Notes under the pieces: generated by a model
What the model was told of the DNA's origin: nothing
Seen by the model: the letters and a program-made list of their open reading frames with translations, nothing else
Database searches by the model: none
Translations under genes and position numbers: made by a program
Shown: in pieces, positions 19,731 to 27,518 of the stretch
Numbering within the stretch: the first letter of the stretch is position 1
Layout: every line of letters begins with the position of its first letter
Source: Alteromonas abrolhosensis
GTDB taxonomy: Bacteria > Pseudomonadota > Gammaproteobacteria > Enterobacterales > Alteromonadaceae
DNA: 64,000 nt
Assembly (NCBI RefSeq): GCF_001953635.1
Contig: NZ_MEJH01000003.1
Coordinates: 124,001 to 188,000, forward strand
Direction: 5' to 3'

Positions 19731-19955
19731 ATAACTTCCTAAAGGATGATTGATACTGTTTTAGTGTACCAAGCCGTTATATGACTGGCGACTCTAATTC
19801 GAAGAGCTGCCTTTTACCTGCGCTATAATCCAAAACATTATACTTCCAAAACAGCACGGCGAAATTTGATACGTCACTTCAATATCAAATAAATGTGAGC
19901 CTAACCGTGAAAACTGGCGCTATGTTTTCAAAAGATAGGAGTACTTTGCACAAAT

Positions 19956-19990
19956 AAATACGCCCGCTGTGACGGGCGTATTTGATTAAC
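19956..19990 (-). terminator. Rho-independent terminator after ohr
   Basis: AAATACGCCCG and CGGGCGTATTT form an 11-base-pair stem with a 6-base loop, about 20 bases after the ohr stop codon. On the minus strand it is followed by ATTTG, and the A-T rich base of the stem supplies the T run. Confidence 0.8.
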
Positions 19991-20004
19991 TTTCTGCCGT
20001 ATCG

Positions 20005-20433
20005 TTAAGCTAAGGCAATGTCTACTTCTATGTTACCGCGAGTCGCGTTTGAATACGGGCATACTTGATGGGCAGTATCCACCAAGCTTTGCGCTTGCGC
20101 CTTATCCATGTCGCCTAAATCTACTGTCAGTTTTACCGCAATAGCAAAGCCTTGCTCAATGGGGCCAATAGCTACGTCACCCGTTACACTGATGTCGTCG
20201 GCCAGCTTAATCTTTTGTGACGCAGCCACATGCTTAAGTGCACCAATAAAACACGCAGAATAGCCCGCCGCGAACATTTGTTCAGGGTTTGTGCCTTCTC
20301 CACCAGCGCCACCTAGCTCTTTAGGTGTTGACAGTTTCACGCTTAGCTTGCCATCGCTCGACTTCGCAGTACCTTCACGACCGCCTGTTGCTGTTGCACT
20401 TCCTGTATAAACGACTTGTTGAAGCTTATGCAT
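20005..20433 (-). CDS. ohr: Organic hydroperoxide resistance protein (Ohr)
   Basis: Ohr is a small cytosolic thiol peroxidase that reduces organic and fatty-acid hydroperoxides with lipoyl or dithiol donors. The 142-residue product has both catalytic cysteines: Cys61 in GYSACFIGAL and Cys125 in HQVCPYSNATRG. I chose the ATG at 20433 because it follows an AGGAGAG ribosome-binding site and gives the usual MxKLxxVxYTGxATATGGREG start; an upstream in-frame ATG would run into the operator region. It is divergent from ohrR, with two palindromes between the genes, the usual arrangement for peroxide-sensitive repression. Confidence 0.96.
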   Translation of the reverse strand: MHKLQQVVYTGSATATGGREGTAKSSDGKLSVKLSTPKELGGAGGEGTNPEQMFAAGYSACFIGALKHVAASQKIKLADDISVTGDVAIGPIEQGFAIAVKLTVDLGDMDKAQAQSLVDTAHQVCPYSNATRGNIEVDIALA

Positions 20434-20468
20434 AGTTGCTCTCCTCATAGGTTTGTCTAAACAAATAC

Positions 20469-20480
20469 TTTGCATGCAAA
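20469..20480. promoter_or_regulatory. Candidate OhrR operator 1
   Basis: TTTGCATGCAAA is a perfect 12-base palindrome, 36 bases upstream of the ohr start codon. A very similar palindrome lies 48 bases away on the ohrR side. MarR-family OhrR proteins bind such inverted repeats between ohr and ohrR; the assignment is by position and symmetry, not by a known exact consensus. Confidence 0.6.
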
Positions 20481-20515
20481 TTAAATTAACACCGAACCAA
20501 CTTGCAGATCAAGTA

Positions 20516-20529
20516 TTTTGTATGCAAAA
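20516..20529. promoter_or_regulatory. Candidate OhrR operator 2
   Basis: TTTTGTATGCAAAA is a 14-base near-perfect palindrome 39 bases before the ohrR start. It shares TTTGxATGCAAA with operator 1 and also the flanking A-TA bases on the left, so both are probably read by the same protein. It would allow autoregulation of ohrR. Confidence 0.6.
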
Positions 20530-20567
20530 TATTGTATTGATGTAAAGCGGTATTGGGGTTAGGTGCT

Positions 20568-21008
20568 ATGTCAGAATTATTGAAGTTAGAAAATCAGCTA
20601 TGTCATCGTTTTTATACGTTGTCGAACGCATTTACGCGTGCTTACCGCCCTCTACTTAAGGCGCTGGATATCACCTACCCTCAGTATGTAACCTTAATGG
20701 CGTTGTGGGAAAACGACGACATCACCATTGCCGAACTTTTAGATAGAACCGCAATCGATGGTGGTGCTATGTCGCTGATCCTTAAAAAGCTAGAGGACAA
20801 GGGCTTCTTAGTGATAACTAAGGATAAAGCCGATAAGCGCGTTAAACGGGTTAAACTCACTGAAATGGGGAAAGAAAAAAAGACCATAGCAGAGGAAGTG
20901 CCTGCTCAGATGTTATGCAAACTTAATGGCATGACTGCAGAAGAGAGTCGCACCCTGAAATCTCTATTAGACAAATTGGGCGGCTGTTTTGAAAACGCGG
21001 ATTTTTAG
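20568..21008 (+). CDS. ohrR: MarR-family peroxide-sensing repressor (OhrR)
   Basis: OhrR represses ohr until organic hydroperoxide oxidises its reactive cysteine. The 146-residue protein has the reactive Cys12 in the conserved N-terminal block LENQLCHRFYTLSNAFTR, with the sensing Tyr residues nearby, and a winged helix-turn-helix (ITIAELLDRTAIDGGAMSLILKKLEDKG, then a basic wing KADKRVKRVKLT). I chose the ATG at 20568 over the TTG at 20553 because GGGGTTAGG lies at ribosome-binding distance and homologues begin there. A second Cys is near the C terminus (GGCFEN), as in 2-Cys OhrR types. Confidence 0.93.
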   Translation: MSELLKLENQLCHRFYTLSNAFTRAYRPLLKALDITYPQYVTLMALWENDDITIAELLDRTAIDGGAMSLILKKLEDKGFLVITKDKADKRVKRVKLTEMGKEKKTIAEEVPAQMLCKLNGMTAEESRTLKSLLDKLGGCFENADF

Positions 21009-21262
21009 CGCGGTGTTGTAATCTTATTGTCATCACATTGTTTAGCTAATCTGTTATTATTTTTGTATTGAGCGAACAAGTGTGCGCTATAATTGTCTCA
21101 ATTGGCGTAGTAATATGGCGACCTTGTTTTTACCCAATATCTAGATGAAAGACAAAGTATTCGCAGGTTTTCTTTTGCTGCAAAGGACGCCTAGTGACTT
21201 GTAATTAATTAGCTTTAGTGGCGTCTTCTACATATATTTTCAGAAATAAGACAGGAGCTGTG

Positions 21263-21937
21263 ATGATCCGCGAACAGACTCAAACACCGGCAACACAACA
21301 CTCGAAAAGCATTCCTGCAAAAGCTTACTCTGTTGTGGAGGAGTGGCTGAACAGCATTAGTCATGGGGTTGGCTTTATTGCCGCTATCGTTGGTTTAATC
21401 TTTATGCTTTATCGCGCTGAAGATACGCTAGCGTTAACCACGGCGGCTATTTACGGCTCTACCCTCATTTTAGTGTTCTTAAGTTCAACCCTTTATCACG
21501 CCATTTCTCACGAAAAGGCAAAGGGGTGGCTTAAGCTATTTGACCATAGTGCGATATATTTGTTGATAGCGGGTACTTACACACCTTTGTTATTAGTTTC
21601 AATTGGTGGCGTATTGGGTATCACAATGACGGCTATTGTTTGGAGCTTGGCAATAGGTGGCGTGGCGTTTAAGCTCGTAGCGCAACATCGCTTTCCCAAG
21701 GTATCTGTGATGACCTACTTGCTTATGGGCTGGATTGCACTAGGTCTTATCTACCCTCTTTATGTTGCGCTTCCCGGTGCTGGCCTTTGGTTATTGGTAG
21801 CAGGTGGGCTGTGTTTCAGCGTGGGTGTGTGCTTTTACGTGGCAAAAAAGGTAAAATACACCCATGCAATTTGGCACATGTTTGTTATTGGCGGTTGTAG
21901 CTGCCATTACTTTTCGATTTATTATTTTGTCGTATAA
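21263..21937 (+). CDS. Hemolysin III / PAQR family membrane protein
   Basis: This 224-residue integral membrane protein belongs to the HlyIII (YqfA-like) branch of the PAQR family. Seven hydrophobic segments are visible. Family motifs include SHGVGF near residue 38, STLYHAISH, FDHSAIYLLIAGTYTP and the final AIWHMFVIGGCSCHY, where the His residues form the conserved metal site. Bacterial members are named after haemolysis but most are probably lipid- or stress-related; the function is uncertain. I chose the ATG at 21263 because AGGAGCT precedes it; the open frame extends upstream to 21218 without support. Confidence 0.88.
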   Translation: MIREQTQTPATQHSKSIPAKAYSVVEEWLNSISHGVGFIAAIVGLIFMLYRAEDTLALTTAAIYGSTLILVFLSSTLYHAISHEKAKGWLKLFDHSAIYLLIAGTYTPLLLVSIGGVLGITMTAIVWSLAIGGVAFKLVAQHRFPKVSVMTYLLMGWIALGLIYPLYVALPGAGLWLLVAGGLCFSVGVCFYVAKKVKYTHAIWHMFVIGGCSCHYFSIYYFVV

Positions 21938-21988
21938 CGAGGTCGTTAGGTAACGCTAACACTTATGCAAGAATTCATTTAAAAGCTT

Positions 21989-22516
21989 ATGCGAGACTCC
22001 ATGCAAGAAGGTGAGACAAAAGAACATAGCGCAGCAACGCCCCCCAGCATTGCGTGGTTTTCTCTACGAGCAGGTCAAATATGCTTGGGGAAAAAACCCG
22101 TAGATAGTGACTTCGAACGATTAAAATCACTGGGCGTAACCCACATTGCAACAGTGCAAACCAGTGAAGAACAGGCGCCAGTTATACGCGACAGTTCGCT
22201 CGCCGTGGGCTTGGAATGGCTGTGGGTTCCCTTTATGCATCCGTCATCTGCGTCGCCAACCGAAGATGTTCACCTTCATCAGTATCTTCACGAACTCTCT
22301 CAAATGCTCAGTGAGGGAGCGAAGATATATTTACACTGCGATGGTTCACAGCACCGCTGTAGTTTATTGTTTTACGCCCTTTGCCACTATTGCCGCGTTC
22401 CATCCAATAGTGCATATAACGCTCTGCATAGCTTTGGCGCAAGCGCAGCCAATAACTTATTACGATCCGAACTTACATGGGCTGCTGAATTGGGACATAT
22501 TGCGCCCAAAATGTAG
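21989..22516 (+). CDS. Tyrosine/dual-specificity phosphatase-like protein
   Basis: This 175-residue protein has the phosphatase P-loop HCDGSQHR, with Cys117 and Arg123 in the CX5R arrangement, preceded by IYLH as in dual-specificity phosphatases. Upstream, ICLGKKPVDSDFERLKSLGVTHIATVQ resembles the first strand and helix of such proteins. A general acid Asp could be in the SPTEDVH segment, but I cannot assign it. It is a putative cytosolic phosphatase; the substrate is unknown, and the usual P-loop Gly-Arg or Gly-Lys pair is replaced by Gln-His-Arg, so activity is not certain. It follows the HlyIII gene by 51 bases on the same strand and may share its transcript. Confidence 0.6.
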   Translation: MRDSMQEGETKEHSAATPPSIAWFSLRAGQICLGKKPVDSDFERLKSLGVTHIATVQTSEEQAPVIRDSSLAVGLEWLWVPFMHPSSASPTEDVHLHQYLHELSQMLSEGAKIYLHCDGSQHRCSLLFYALCHYCRVPSNSAYNALHSFGASAANNLLRSELTWAAELGHIAPKM

Positions 22517-22527
22517 ACCACAAAAAA

Positions 22528-22580
22528 CGCGCTGCGTCTTAACATGAGAGTTAACACAGCAGCGCGTATCTTTTTTTCAT
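22528..22580. terminator. Rho-independent terminator between convergent genes
   Basis: ACGCGCTG and CAGCGCGT form a perfect 8-base-pair outer stem with an inner TTAAC/GTTAA stem, followed on the plus strand by ATCTTTTTTT. It ends the phosphatase-like transcript and, since AAAAAA precedes it, can also end the convergent ECF operon. Confidence 0.8.
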
Positions 22581-22612
22581 CGCTAGCGTTTTTACGTGTG
22601 TTCTTTATCTAT

Positions 22613-23554
22613 TTAAAACTGATAGATGTTAGCGTTGGAAAGAAGCTTATTCGCGTCTATTTTTTCTTGAACGCAGCGAACTATGTCAGCGCGAGTGAAC
22701 ACATAAATACGATCTTTGCGCTCTCTGCTTTCATCTGTTTCGAAATCCTTAAGCACCATGCTGATGTGCTCATTTTCAGGTAAACCTCGCAAGCCTGAGC
22801 CAAAACGGCATAAAGTCTCACTCATCCCTGATTCAAAACCGGCCAGGAAGGTTTTGTAAGCTTGTTGCTGCTTCGCTTTACGCTCCTCCATTTGTTTTGT
22901 TTGCTCTTTCTCAATTGCTTTAAGCTCATCCTTCATGCTTTTTTCTTTCGCTTCTAACTGCTTTAGCAATTCAGTAGATTCTGCTTTTTGCGCTAGCAAT
23001 TCTTTCTTGCGTGCTTCGTCCGCGTGACGTAACTCAAATGCAATATCTCGCAGTTCGCGCTCTGCTTCCCTCGCTTCCCAAGCTAGTTCACGCTGCATAT
23101 TACGCAGGTCTCGCAAACGGTTGCTATTCTCAGCAAACGCTTGTGAGAAACGGTGGCTGGTTTCTTCAGCGTATGCTTCCCACTCTCTCGTAGCTTCAAA
23201 CACAATATCATCAACATCGCTAAATGAATTTGCCGAGGGAACAGGTGGTGCTGGTGGCGCCGGCGGCACCGCGCCAACCAAGCCTTCTACCAGTGTTTCT
23301 ATTTCACGCACCCAATTACCGCTTTGACCTCTAACTGACAAAGTAAATACCGCGCCCTGCCCTGCAAGGTAACTGGTTTCAATTTGACTTACTCTCCAAG
23401 AATCTGTCGCGGCATTTTGTCGCAACGATGTTTTAAGCACCCCAGACATTATTTCTAGCTCGTTCGATAGCGTGTCATATTTTTGCGCGCTCTGTGCATT
23501 CGCAAGGCCACCCGCAGTGGTGCAAAGTAGCAAAGCAGTTAATAAACGTTTCAT
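22613..23554 (-). CDS. Exported coiled-coil protein of the ECF operon
   Basis: I do not recognise a named family. The 313-residue product has a Sec signal peptide (about residues 1-20, cleavage after ANA), a small N-terminal domain of about 80 residues, a Pro-rich hinge (PPAPPAPPVP near residue 97-106), then a long charged coiled coil from about 130 to 235 rich in Ala, Glu, Lys and Arg, and a C-terminal domain with two cysteines. It is probably periplasmic or membrane-associated. It is the third gene of the ECF sigma operon, 17 bases after the anti-sigma-like gene, with a good AGGTGA ribosome-binding site, so its job is likely tied to what that sigma factor responds to. Confidence 0.7.
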   Translation of the reverse strand: MKRLLTALLLCTTAGGLANAQSAQKYDTLSNELEIMSGVLKTSLRQNAATDSWRVSQIETSYLAGQGAVFTLSVRGQSGNWVREIETLVEGLVGAVPPAPPAPPVPSANSFSDVDDIVFEATREWEAYAEETSHRFSQAFAENSNRLRDLRNMQRELAWEAREAERELRDIAFELRHADEARKKELLAQKAESTELLKQLEAKEKSMKDELKAIEKEQTKQMEERKAKQQQAYKTFLAGFESGMSETLCRFGSGLRGLPENEHISMVLKDFETDESRERKDRIYVFTRADIVRCVQEKIDANKLLSNANIYQF

Positions 23555-23571
23555 AATTTCACCTAGTTACA

Positions 23572-24366
23572 TTAGTCATCTAGCGACGACTGTGGATTGT
23601 TTGTGGTATAGGGCTGCGTTGATGGTACGGTAGAGTAATTGGTAGCTCGTCCATTAACTCCACTGTCAGAAAGCGAGTTAGGCAGGTTTACCGCGCTGTA
23701 CCCTATCTCAATATCATCAATTTCGTCCTGTAAACGCGTAAATTGGCGTGCGTAGAAGCGCTGGTCATCAATACGCTGCTCATTAATAAATTTGATAAGC
23801 TCGGCAAAGTCGTGCTTACGCTCTTCTCTGCTCGACGCTAACAAGTACTTGGTAAGCTCTGCACTGCTTTGTTGCTGCTGCGCAGATAGCGCCTGGGCGT
23901 ATTCTTTAAATAGTGTTTGGTTGGCCTGCTGATAGAAATCACGTTGCTCACCTAAAGCTTTAGCGACTTCTTGTGTCACGCGCTGCTCCACCATTTCATC
24001 CACTGTGTTGGCGCCATTGTTTGAAAACGTAAGCGCTACACCGTTATCGCTATATGACAACTTAGCGCCAGTAAGTACGGCTAACAGCGCACAGGCTGAC
24101 ATGGCCATAGCACACGCTGGCAAGCTAAACCAAGACGAAAGCGAACGAGGTTCATTTTTCTTAAAAAAGGTCTGTTCTTTGTCCCACTGGGGAGGCGCCG
24201 GAGCAACGAAGCTTGCACTTGCGCTGTTCAAACGGGCACTATTTTCTACCGCCTGCGCAAATTCAGCATCTGCTTCGCACAACGCGTTAAACTGCTTTTC
24301 TTGCTCGCTATCAAGCGAGTTGTCCAGATAAGCTGAGAATAAGGCTTCTTTGTCATATAAGGTCAT
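23572..24366 (-). CDS. Putative membrane anti-sigma factor
   Basis: This 264-residue protein has an N-terminal cytosolic segment of the anti-sigma type (AYLDNSLDSEQEKQFNALCEADAEF), one transmembrane segment at about residues 80-102, and a periplasmic part rich in Gln and charged residues that should form a coiled coil, followed by a Ser/Thr/Asn-rich tail. There is no HxxxCxxC zinc motif. Its start overlaps the sigma gene stop by one base (TAATG), the usual coupling for a sigma/anti-sigma pair. The prediction is that it holds the sigma factor at the membrane; the trigger is unknown. Confidence 0.75.
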   Translation of the reverse strand: MTLYDKEALFSAYLDNSLDSEQEKQFNALCEADAEFAQAVENSARLNSASASFVAPAPPQWDKEQTFFKKNEPRSLSSWFSLPACAMAMSACALLAVLTGAKLSYSDNGVALTFSNNGANTVDEMVEQRVTQEVAKALGEQRDFYQQANQTLFKEYAQALSAQQQQSSAELTKYLLASSREERKHDFAELIKFINEQRIDDQRFYARQFTRLQDEIDDIEIGYSAVNLPNSLSDSGVNGRATNYSTVPSTQPYTTNNPQSSLDD

Positions 24367-24896
24367 TATTCCAACTCCAACTTCAATTTTGCTAAGGCAG
24401 CGTAAAGTCGCGACTTAGCGGTATTTACTGAGATATCCATTTGCTGTGCAATTTCTTCGAACGTGAAGTGGCCGAAGAATTTCAATTCCACCACAGCTTT
24501 TTGGCCTAAAGGTAAAGTCTGCATAGCCTGCGTTAACGCTCTACTCTCTCGGTCGCTATAAAGCTGCATTTCAGGGCATGGTGCACCGCAAAGCGGCGCC
24601 TGTATGTCGTCAATGTCTGAATGCGGCTTTCGCTTGCGGTACAGCTCAACACAGCGGCAGTGGGCAATGCGATAGAGCCAACTTTTAAAACTGCCCTCAC
24701 CTTTAAAACAGGCAAGACTGCGAAACACAGAGATAAAAATCTCCTGCATTAAATCTGCTGCATCATGGCTATTCCCTGTCATTCGAATACCGTATTGGTA
24801 CATAGCGGTTTCGTAGCGAGATATAAGCGTAAACCACGCTTTTTTATTACCCTGTAATGCCTGTTCCACGAGTTTTTCATCTCGTTTTTTAAACAC
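24366..24896 (-). CDS. ECF-type RNA polymerase sigma factor
   Basis: This 176-residue sigma-70 family protein has only regions 2 and 4, as ECF factors do. Region 2 contains AADLMQEIFISVFRSLACF and the GSFKSWLYRIAHCRCVELYRKR DNA-melting and -10 recognition segment. Region 4 is the helix-turn-helix FTFEEIAQQMDISVNTAKSRLYAAL near the C terminus. The start is GTG with GGGGAA upstream. It is the first gene of a three-gene operon with a membrane anti-sigma-like protein and an exported coiled-coil protein, so it probably answers an envelope signal. I could not identify its own promoter with confidence. Confidence 0.93.
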   Translation of the reverse strand: MFKKRDEKLVEQALQGNKKAWFTLISRYETAMYQYGIRMTGNSHDAADLMQEIFISVFRSLACFKGEGSFKSWLYRIAHCRCVELYRKRKPHSDIDDIQAPLCGAPCPEMQLYSDRESRALTQAMQTLPLGQKAVVELKFFGHFTFEEIAQQMDISVNTAKSRLYAALAKLKLELE

Positions 24897-25081
24897 GCCG
24901 TTCCCCGTTTTTACGCTCTATTTTTTTACTTAACCATTAAGTCGATAAGCTTTGCAAAAAAGTTTGTTTATTTGATAAATAAATTGCCACTTAAGGAATA
25001 ACGCCACTCAAACTGCGCTCTAGATGAAGGATGCAGAACTCTTTTTTGGGGACGCACAAGACAATAATTGATGTCAGCAAT

Positions 25082-25118
25082 AAAAAAGCGGCTGAGCCTA
25101 TAGGCTCAACCGCTTTAG
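25082..25118 (-). terminator. Rho-independent terminator after oxyR
   Basis: AAAGCGG-TGAGCC and GGCTCA-CCGCTTT pair around a TATA loop with one mismatch. On the minus strand the stem is followed by TTTTTTATTG. It lies 35 bases after the oxyR stop codon. Upstream of the ECF operon on the other side there is no other structure. Confidence 0.8.
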
Positions 25119-25152
25119 CTAACTATGAAGGAAAGCGCGCTCAGCGCCAGCA

Positions 25153-26067
25153 CTATTTTAGTGTGGGAATGGGTAATAGTGGCGAGATAATTTCACCAAT
25201 ACGACGAAACAGCTGCATACGCGTTGTACCTGAACGCCACACTAAGCCAATCTCACGGAAGCCCTGCTCTTCCGCTGGAAAGCTCTTAAGACCGGTGTGC
25301 TCAAGAATAGATTGATTTATCGCTAGTTCAGGTAAGAAGGTGTAGCCCATTTTGCTATTTGCCAGCTGCACCAAGGTATACAAACTGCTTGCTGCAACAC
25401 TGCTGATTTGATCGCTGTGCTGAAGATTACACGCGCTTACCGCATGCCCAGTCATACAGTGCTCTTGCTGAAGTAGGAAAATACTCTTTTTAGGCAAGGT
25501 CGAAATGTCGACTGGGTTTGGAAGTTGCTCAGCCATATCTTTGTGCGCAATGAGATGAAACGGATCGTGTCCCAATATCATCTGTTTGCACCCAGGCGTT
25601 TCCATTGGCAGTGCTAGAATAAGTAAGTCTAATCTGCCGTCGGTTAACTGCTGTAGCAGCTTCTCGGTCGTGTCTTCCTGCATTTCCAAGTTTATCTCGG
25701 GTAGAAATGCAGAAAACGCCCCCATCATGCCTTCAAATAAAAATGGTGCAATGGTTGGAATAACACCTAGTTTTAGGGTGCCTCGCTGCCAGTTACCCGC
25801 GTTTTGCGCATACTCAACAAGCTCTCCCGCTTCTTGAAGCAGTACTTTACTACGTTCAACAATATCCAGCCCCAAAGACGTAAACACAAAGGTTTTATGT
25901 TCACGCTCAAGAAGCTGGCTTCCAAAGTGCTCTTCTAGATTCTGAATGGCCGTACTTAATGTTGACTGACTTACATTACAGCGCTGGGCAGCACGATGAA
26001 AATGTTGCTCTTGATGTAGCGTCACCAAATAGTGCAGGTGCTTAAGATTAGGCCATTTCATGGGCAT
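25153..26067 (-). CDS. oxyR: Hydrogen-peroxide sensor OxyR (LysR family)
   Basis: OxyR is a LysR-type activator switched on when peroxide forms a disulfide between two cysteines. The 304-residue protein has the N-terminal helix-turn-helix (FHRAAQRCNVSQSTLSTAIQNLEEHFG) and the redox pair Cys204 and Cys213 in EHCMTGHAVSAC, with the same 9-residue spacing as Cys199/Cys208 of E. coli OxyR. The conserved DLLILALP and GYTFLPELA segments of the sensing domain are present. It is transcribed alone; the 377-base gap upstream leads to a divergent UspE gene. Known OxyR targets elsewhere are catalases and peroxidases, none of which are adjacent. Confidence 0.95.
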   Translation of the reverse strand: MPMKWPNLKHLHYLVTLHQEQHFHRAAQRCNVSQSTLSTAIQNLEEHFGSQLLEREHKTFVFTSLGLDIVERSKVLLQEAGELVEYAQNAGNWQRGTLKLGVIPTIAPFLFEGMMGAFSAFLPEINLEMQEDTTEKLLQQLTDGRLDLLILALPMETPGCKQMILGHDPFHLIAHKDMAEQLPNPVDISTLPKKSIFLLQQEHCMTGHAVSACNLQHSDQISSVAASSLYTLVQLANSKMGYTFLPELAINQSILEHTGLKSFPAEEQGFREIGLVWRSGTTRMQLFRRIGEIISPLLPIPTLK

Positions 26068-26444
26068 CTCTCAGTTATTTAAAAATGGATTAAAAGATAT
26101 TGGATTAATCTAACATAAAGATTAAATACAGCCTAGAGCTCTTATACCAAGGTTCCTGAGTATTGTTGAAAACAGTTAGCTGATACACCTAAAAAAAAAC
26201 CTCGCCATTACTTTCAAGCGCCTAACAGTCTTAAACACAACGATTTTTTTGGTTTGTTAAGCAAGTGGCATTTCAGTAATAGGTTTGTACAATTTCCAAA
26301 TATAAAGCGTATTAGAATAAGTTATACGTGCTGGAAAGCCGCTACAACTAGCGTTAGGATTAAACCAGTAAGATATTTTTACAGCGAAGTAAGACCCGCT
26401 CTTGTATCATTCAGTCAATAGAGCGATTAACTATTGAGGGCAGT
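26068..26444. other. Divergent intergenic region oxyR / uspE, nothing firm
   Basis: This 377-base gap holds the promoters of two divergent genes. It is A+T rich and has runs such as AAAAAAAAA at 26192 and a TTTTTTT run near 26244. I found no open frame, no clear hairpin terminator, no full ATAG-N7-CTAT OxyR site and no TTGAT-N4-ATCAA FNR site. Confidence 0.6.
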
Positions 26445-27422
26445 ATGAAAGGACATTATAAGAACATTTTATGCGTATTGAGTGACTCGCATCGTCAGGA
26501 TGATACGGTTGCCCAGGCGCTGCATATCGCCAAAGCACATCAAGCTAAACTTACCATCATGCTTTCTCTTGAGTCACTGCCACCTAACGCCAGCATGGTC
26601 ATGGAGTCTTTCTCTTACGTTGATTCACAGCAAACTATGGAAACCCAAGCTCAGCACTGGTTAAAAGAACAAGCAGAGAGCTGGGGAAAAAACTATCCCG
26701 TATCTACCGCGGTAGCAGTAGGACAACCTCTTATCGACGTTGTGCGCTACGTTCAGAAGAACAAGATCGATTTAGTGATTAAGCGAGCAGAAGAAAGCTT
26801 TCTGGATAAGTTATTCGGAAGCTTAGATATGCGCTTGTTCCGCAAATGCCCATGCCCGGTGTGGATCATTAACCACAAGCCTCGTAGCCAATACAAAAAC
26901 GTGGTTGCAGCACTAGATTTGAACTATCACTACCCACAGCATGAAGTTTCAATCAGGCGCGACCTGAACCGCGACATTCTGCGCCATGCAAGCCAAATAG
27001 CCTTGTTAGAGTTTGCACAGCTACACATTGTTCACGTTTTTGATGCTGTTCCTGAGAACATAGCAAGAGACGGTTTCATATCGGTTGATAACGATAGAAT
27101 GGAAACTGACTTAGCGAAAATCCATGCAGAGCGTGAAGCTGAACTAGATAAACTGCTTGAAGAGCTAGGCAATGAGCTTGAAGAAGATGTAATGGAGTAT
27201 TTAAAGCCTCAGAAGCACATTGTTCACGGCTACCCTAGAAGAGAAATTGCAGCCACTACCACGTCCCTTGATACCGACATTATCGTAATGGGCACAGTGG
27301 CACGTTTGGGCGTGCCTGGCTATATCATGGGCGACACCGCGGAAGAAACCATTCATCAGCTAAAATGCGCCGTAGTAGGCGTTAAACCACGCGGTTTTGA
27401 AACGCCTATCTCCATTGATTAA
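26445..27422 (+). CDS. uspE: Universal stress protein UspE-like (tandem USP domains)
   Basis: This 325-residue cytosolic protein has two universal stress protein domains in tandem, about residues 1-150 and 155-320, like E. coli UspE. The first domain has KNILCVLSD and CPVWIINH; the second ends with DTDIIVMGTVARLGVPGYIMGDTAEE, the family C-terminal signature. A G-2x-G-9x-G(S/T) ATP-binding motif is not obvious, which fits UspE-class proteins. UspE helps survival in stationary phase, oxidative and DNA stress and influences motility in E. coli. GAGGG precedes the ATG. It converges with the PiT gene across a strong terminator. Confidence 0.88.
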   Translation: MKGHYKNILCVLSDSHRQDDTVAQALHIAKAHQAKLTIMLSLESLPPNASMVMESFSYVDSQQTMETQAQHWLKEQAESWGKNYPVSTAVAVGQPLIDVVRYVQKNKIDLVIKRAEESFLDKLFGSLDMRLFRKCPCPVWIINHKPRSQYKNVVAALDLNYHYPQHEVSIRRDLNRDILRHASQIALLEFAQLHIVHVFDAVPENIARDGFISVDNDRMETDLAKIHAEREAELDKLLEELGNELEEDVMEYLKPQKHIVHGYPRREIAATTTSLDTDIIVMGTVARLGVPGYIMGDTAEETIHQLKCAVVGVKPRGFETPISID

Positions 27423-27439
27423 AGAAAACATTCCACAAA

Positions 27440-27480
27440 CAAAAAGGCCGTGCTTCACTTCAAGCACGGCCTTTTTTAAT
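27440..27480. terminator. Bidirectional terminator between uspE and the PiT gene
   Basis: AAAGGCCGTGCTT and AAGCACGGCCTTT pair as a 13-base stem with a short loop, preceded by AAAAA and followed by TTTTTTAATT, so it works for both convergent genes. Confidence 0.92.
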
Positions 27481-27518
27481 TCTTTTCGCTTAATACGAAC
27501 GTTTGTTAGCGCTATGTT

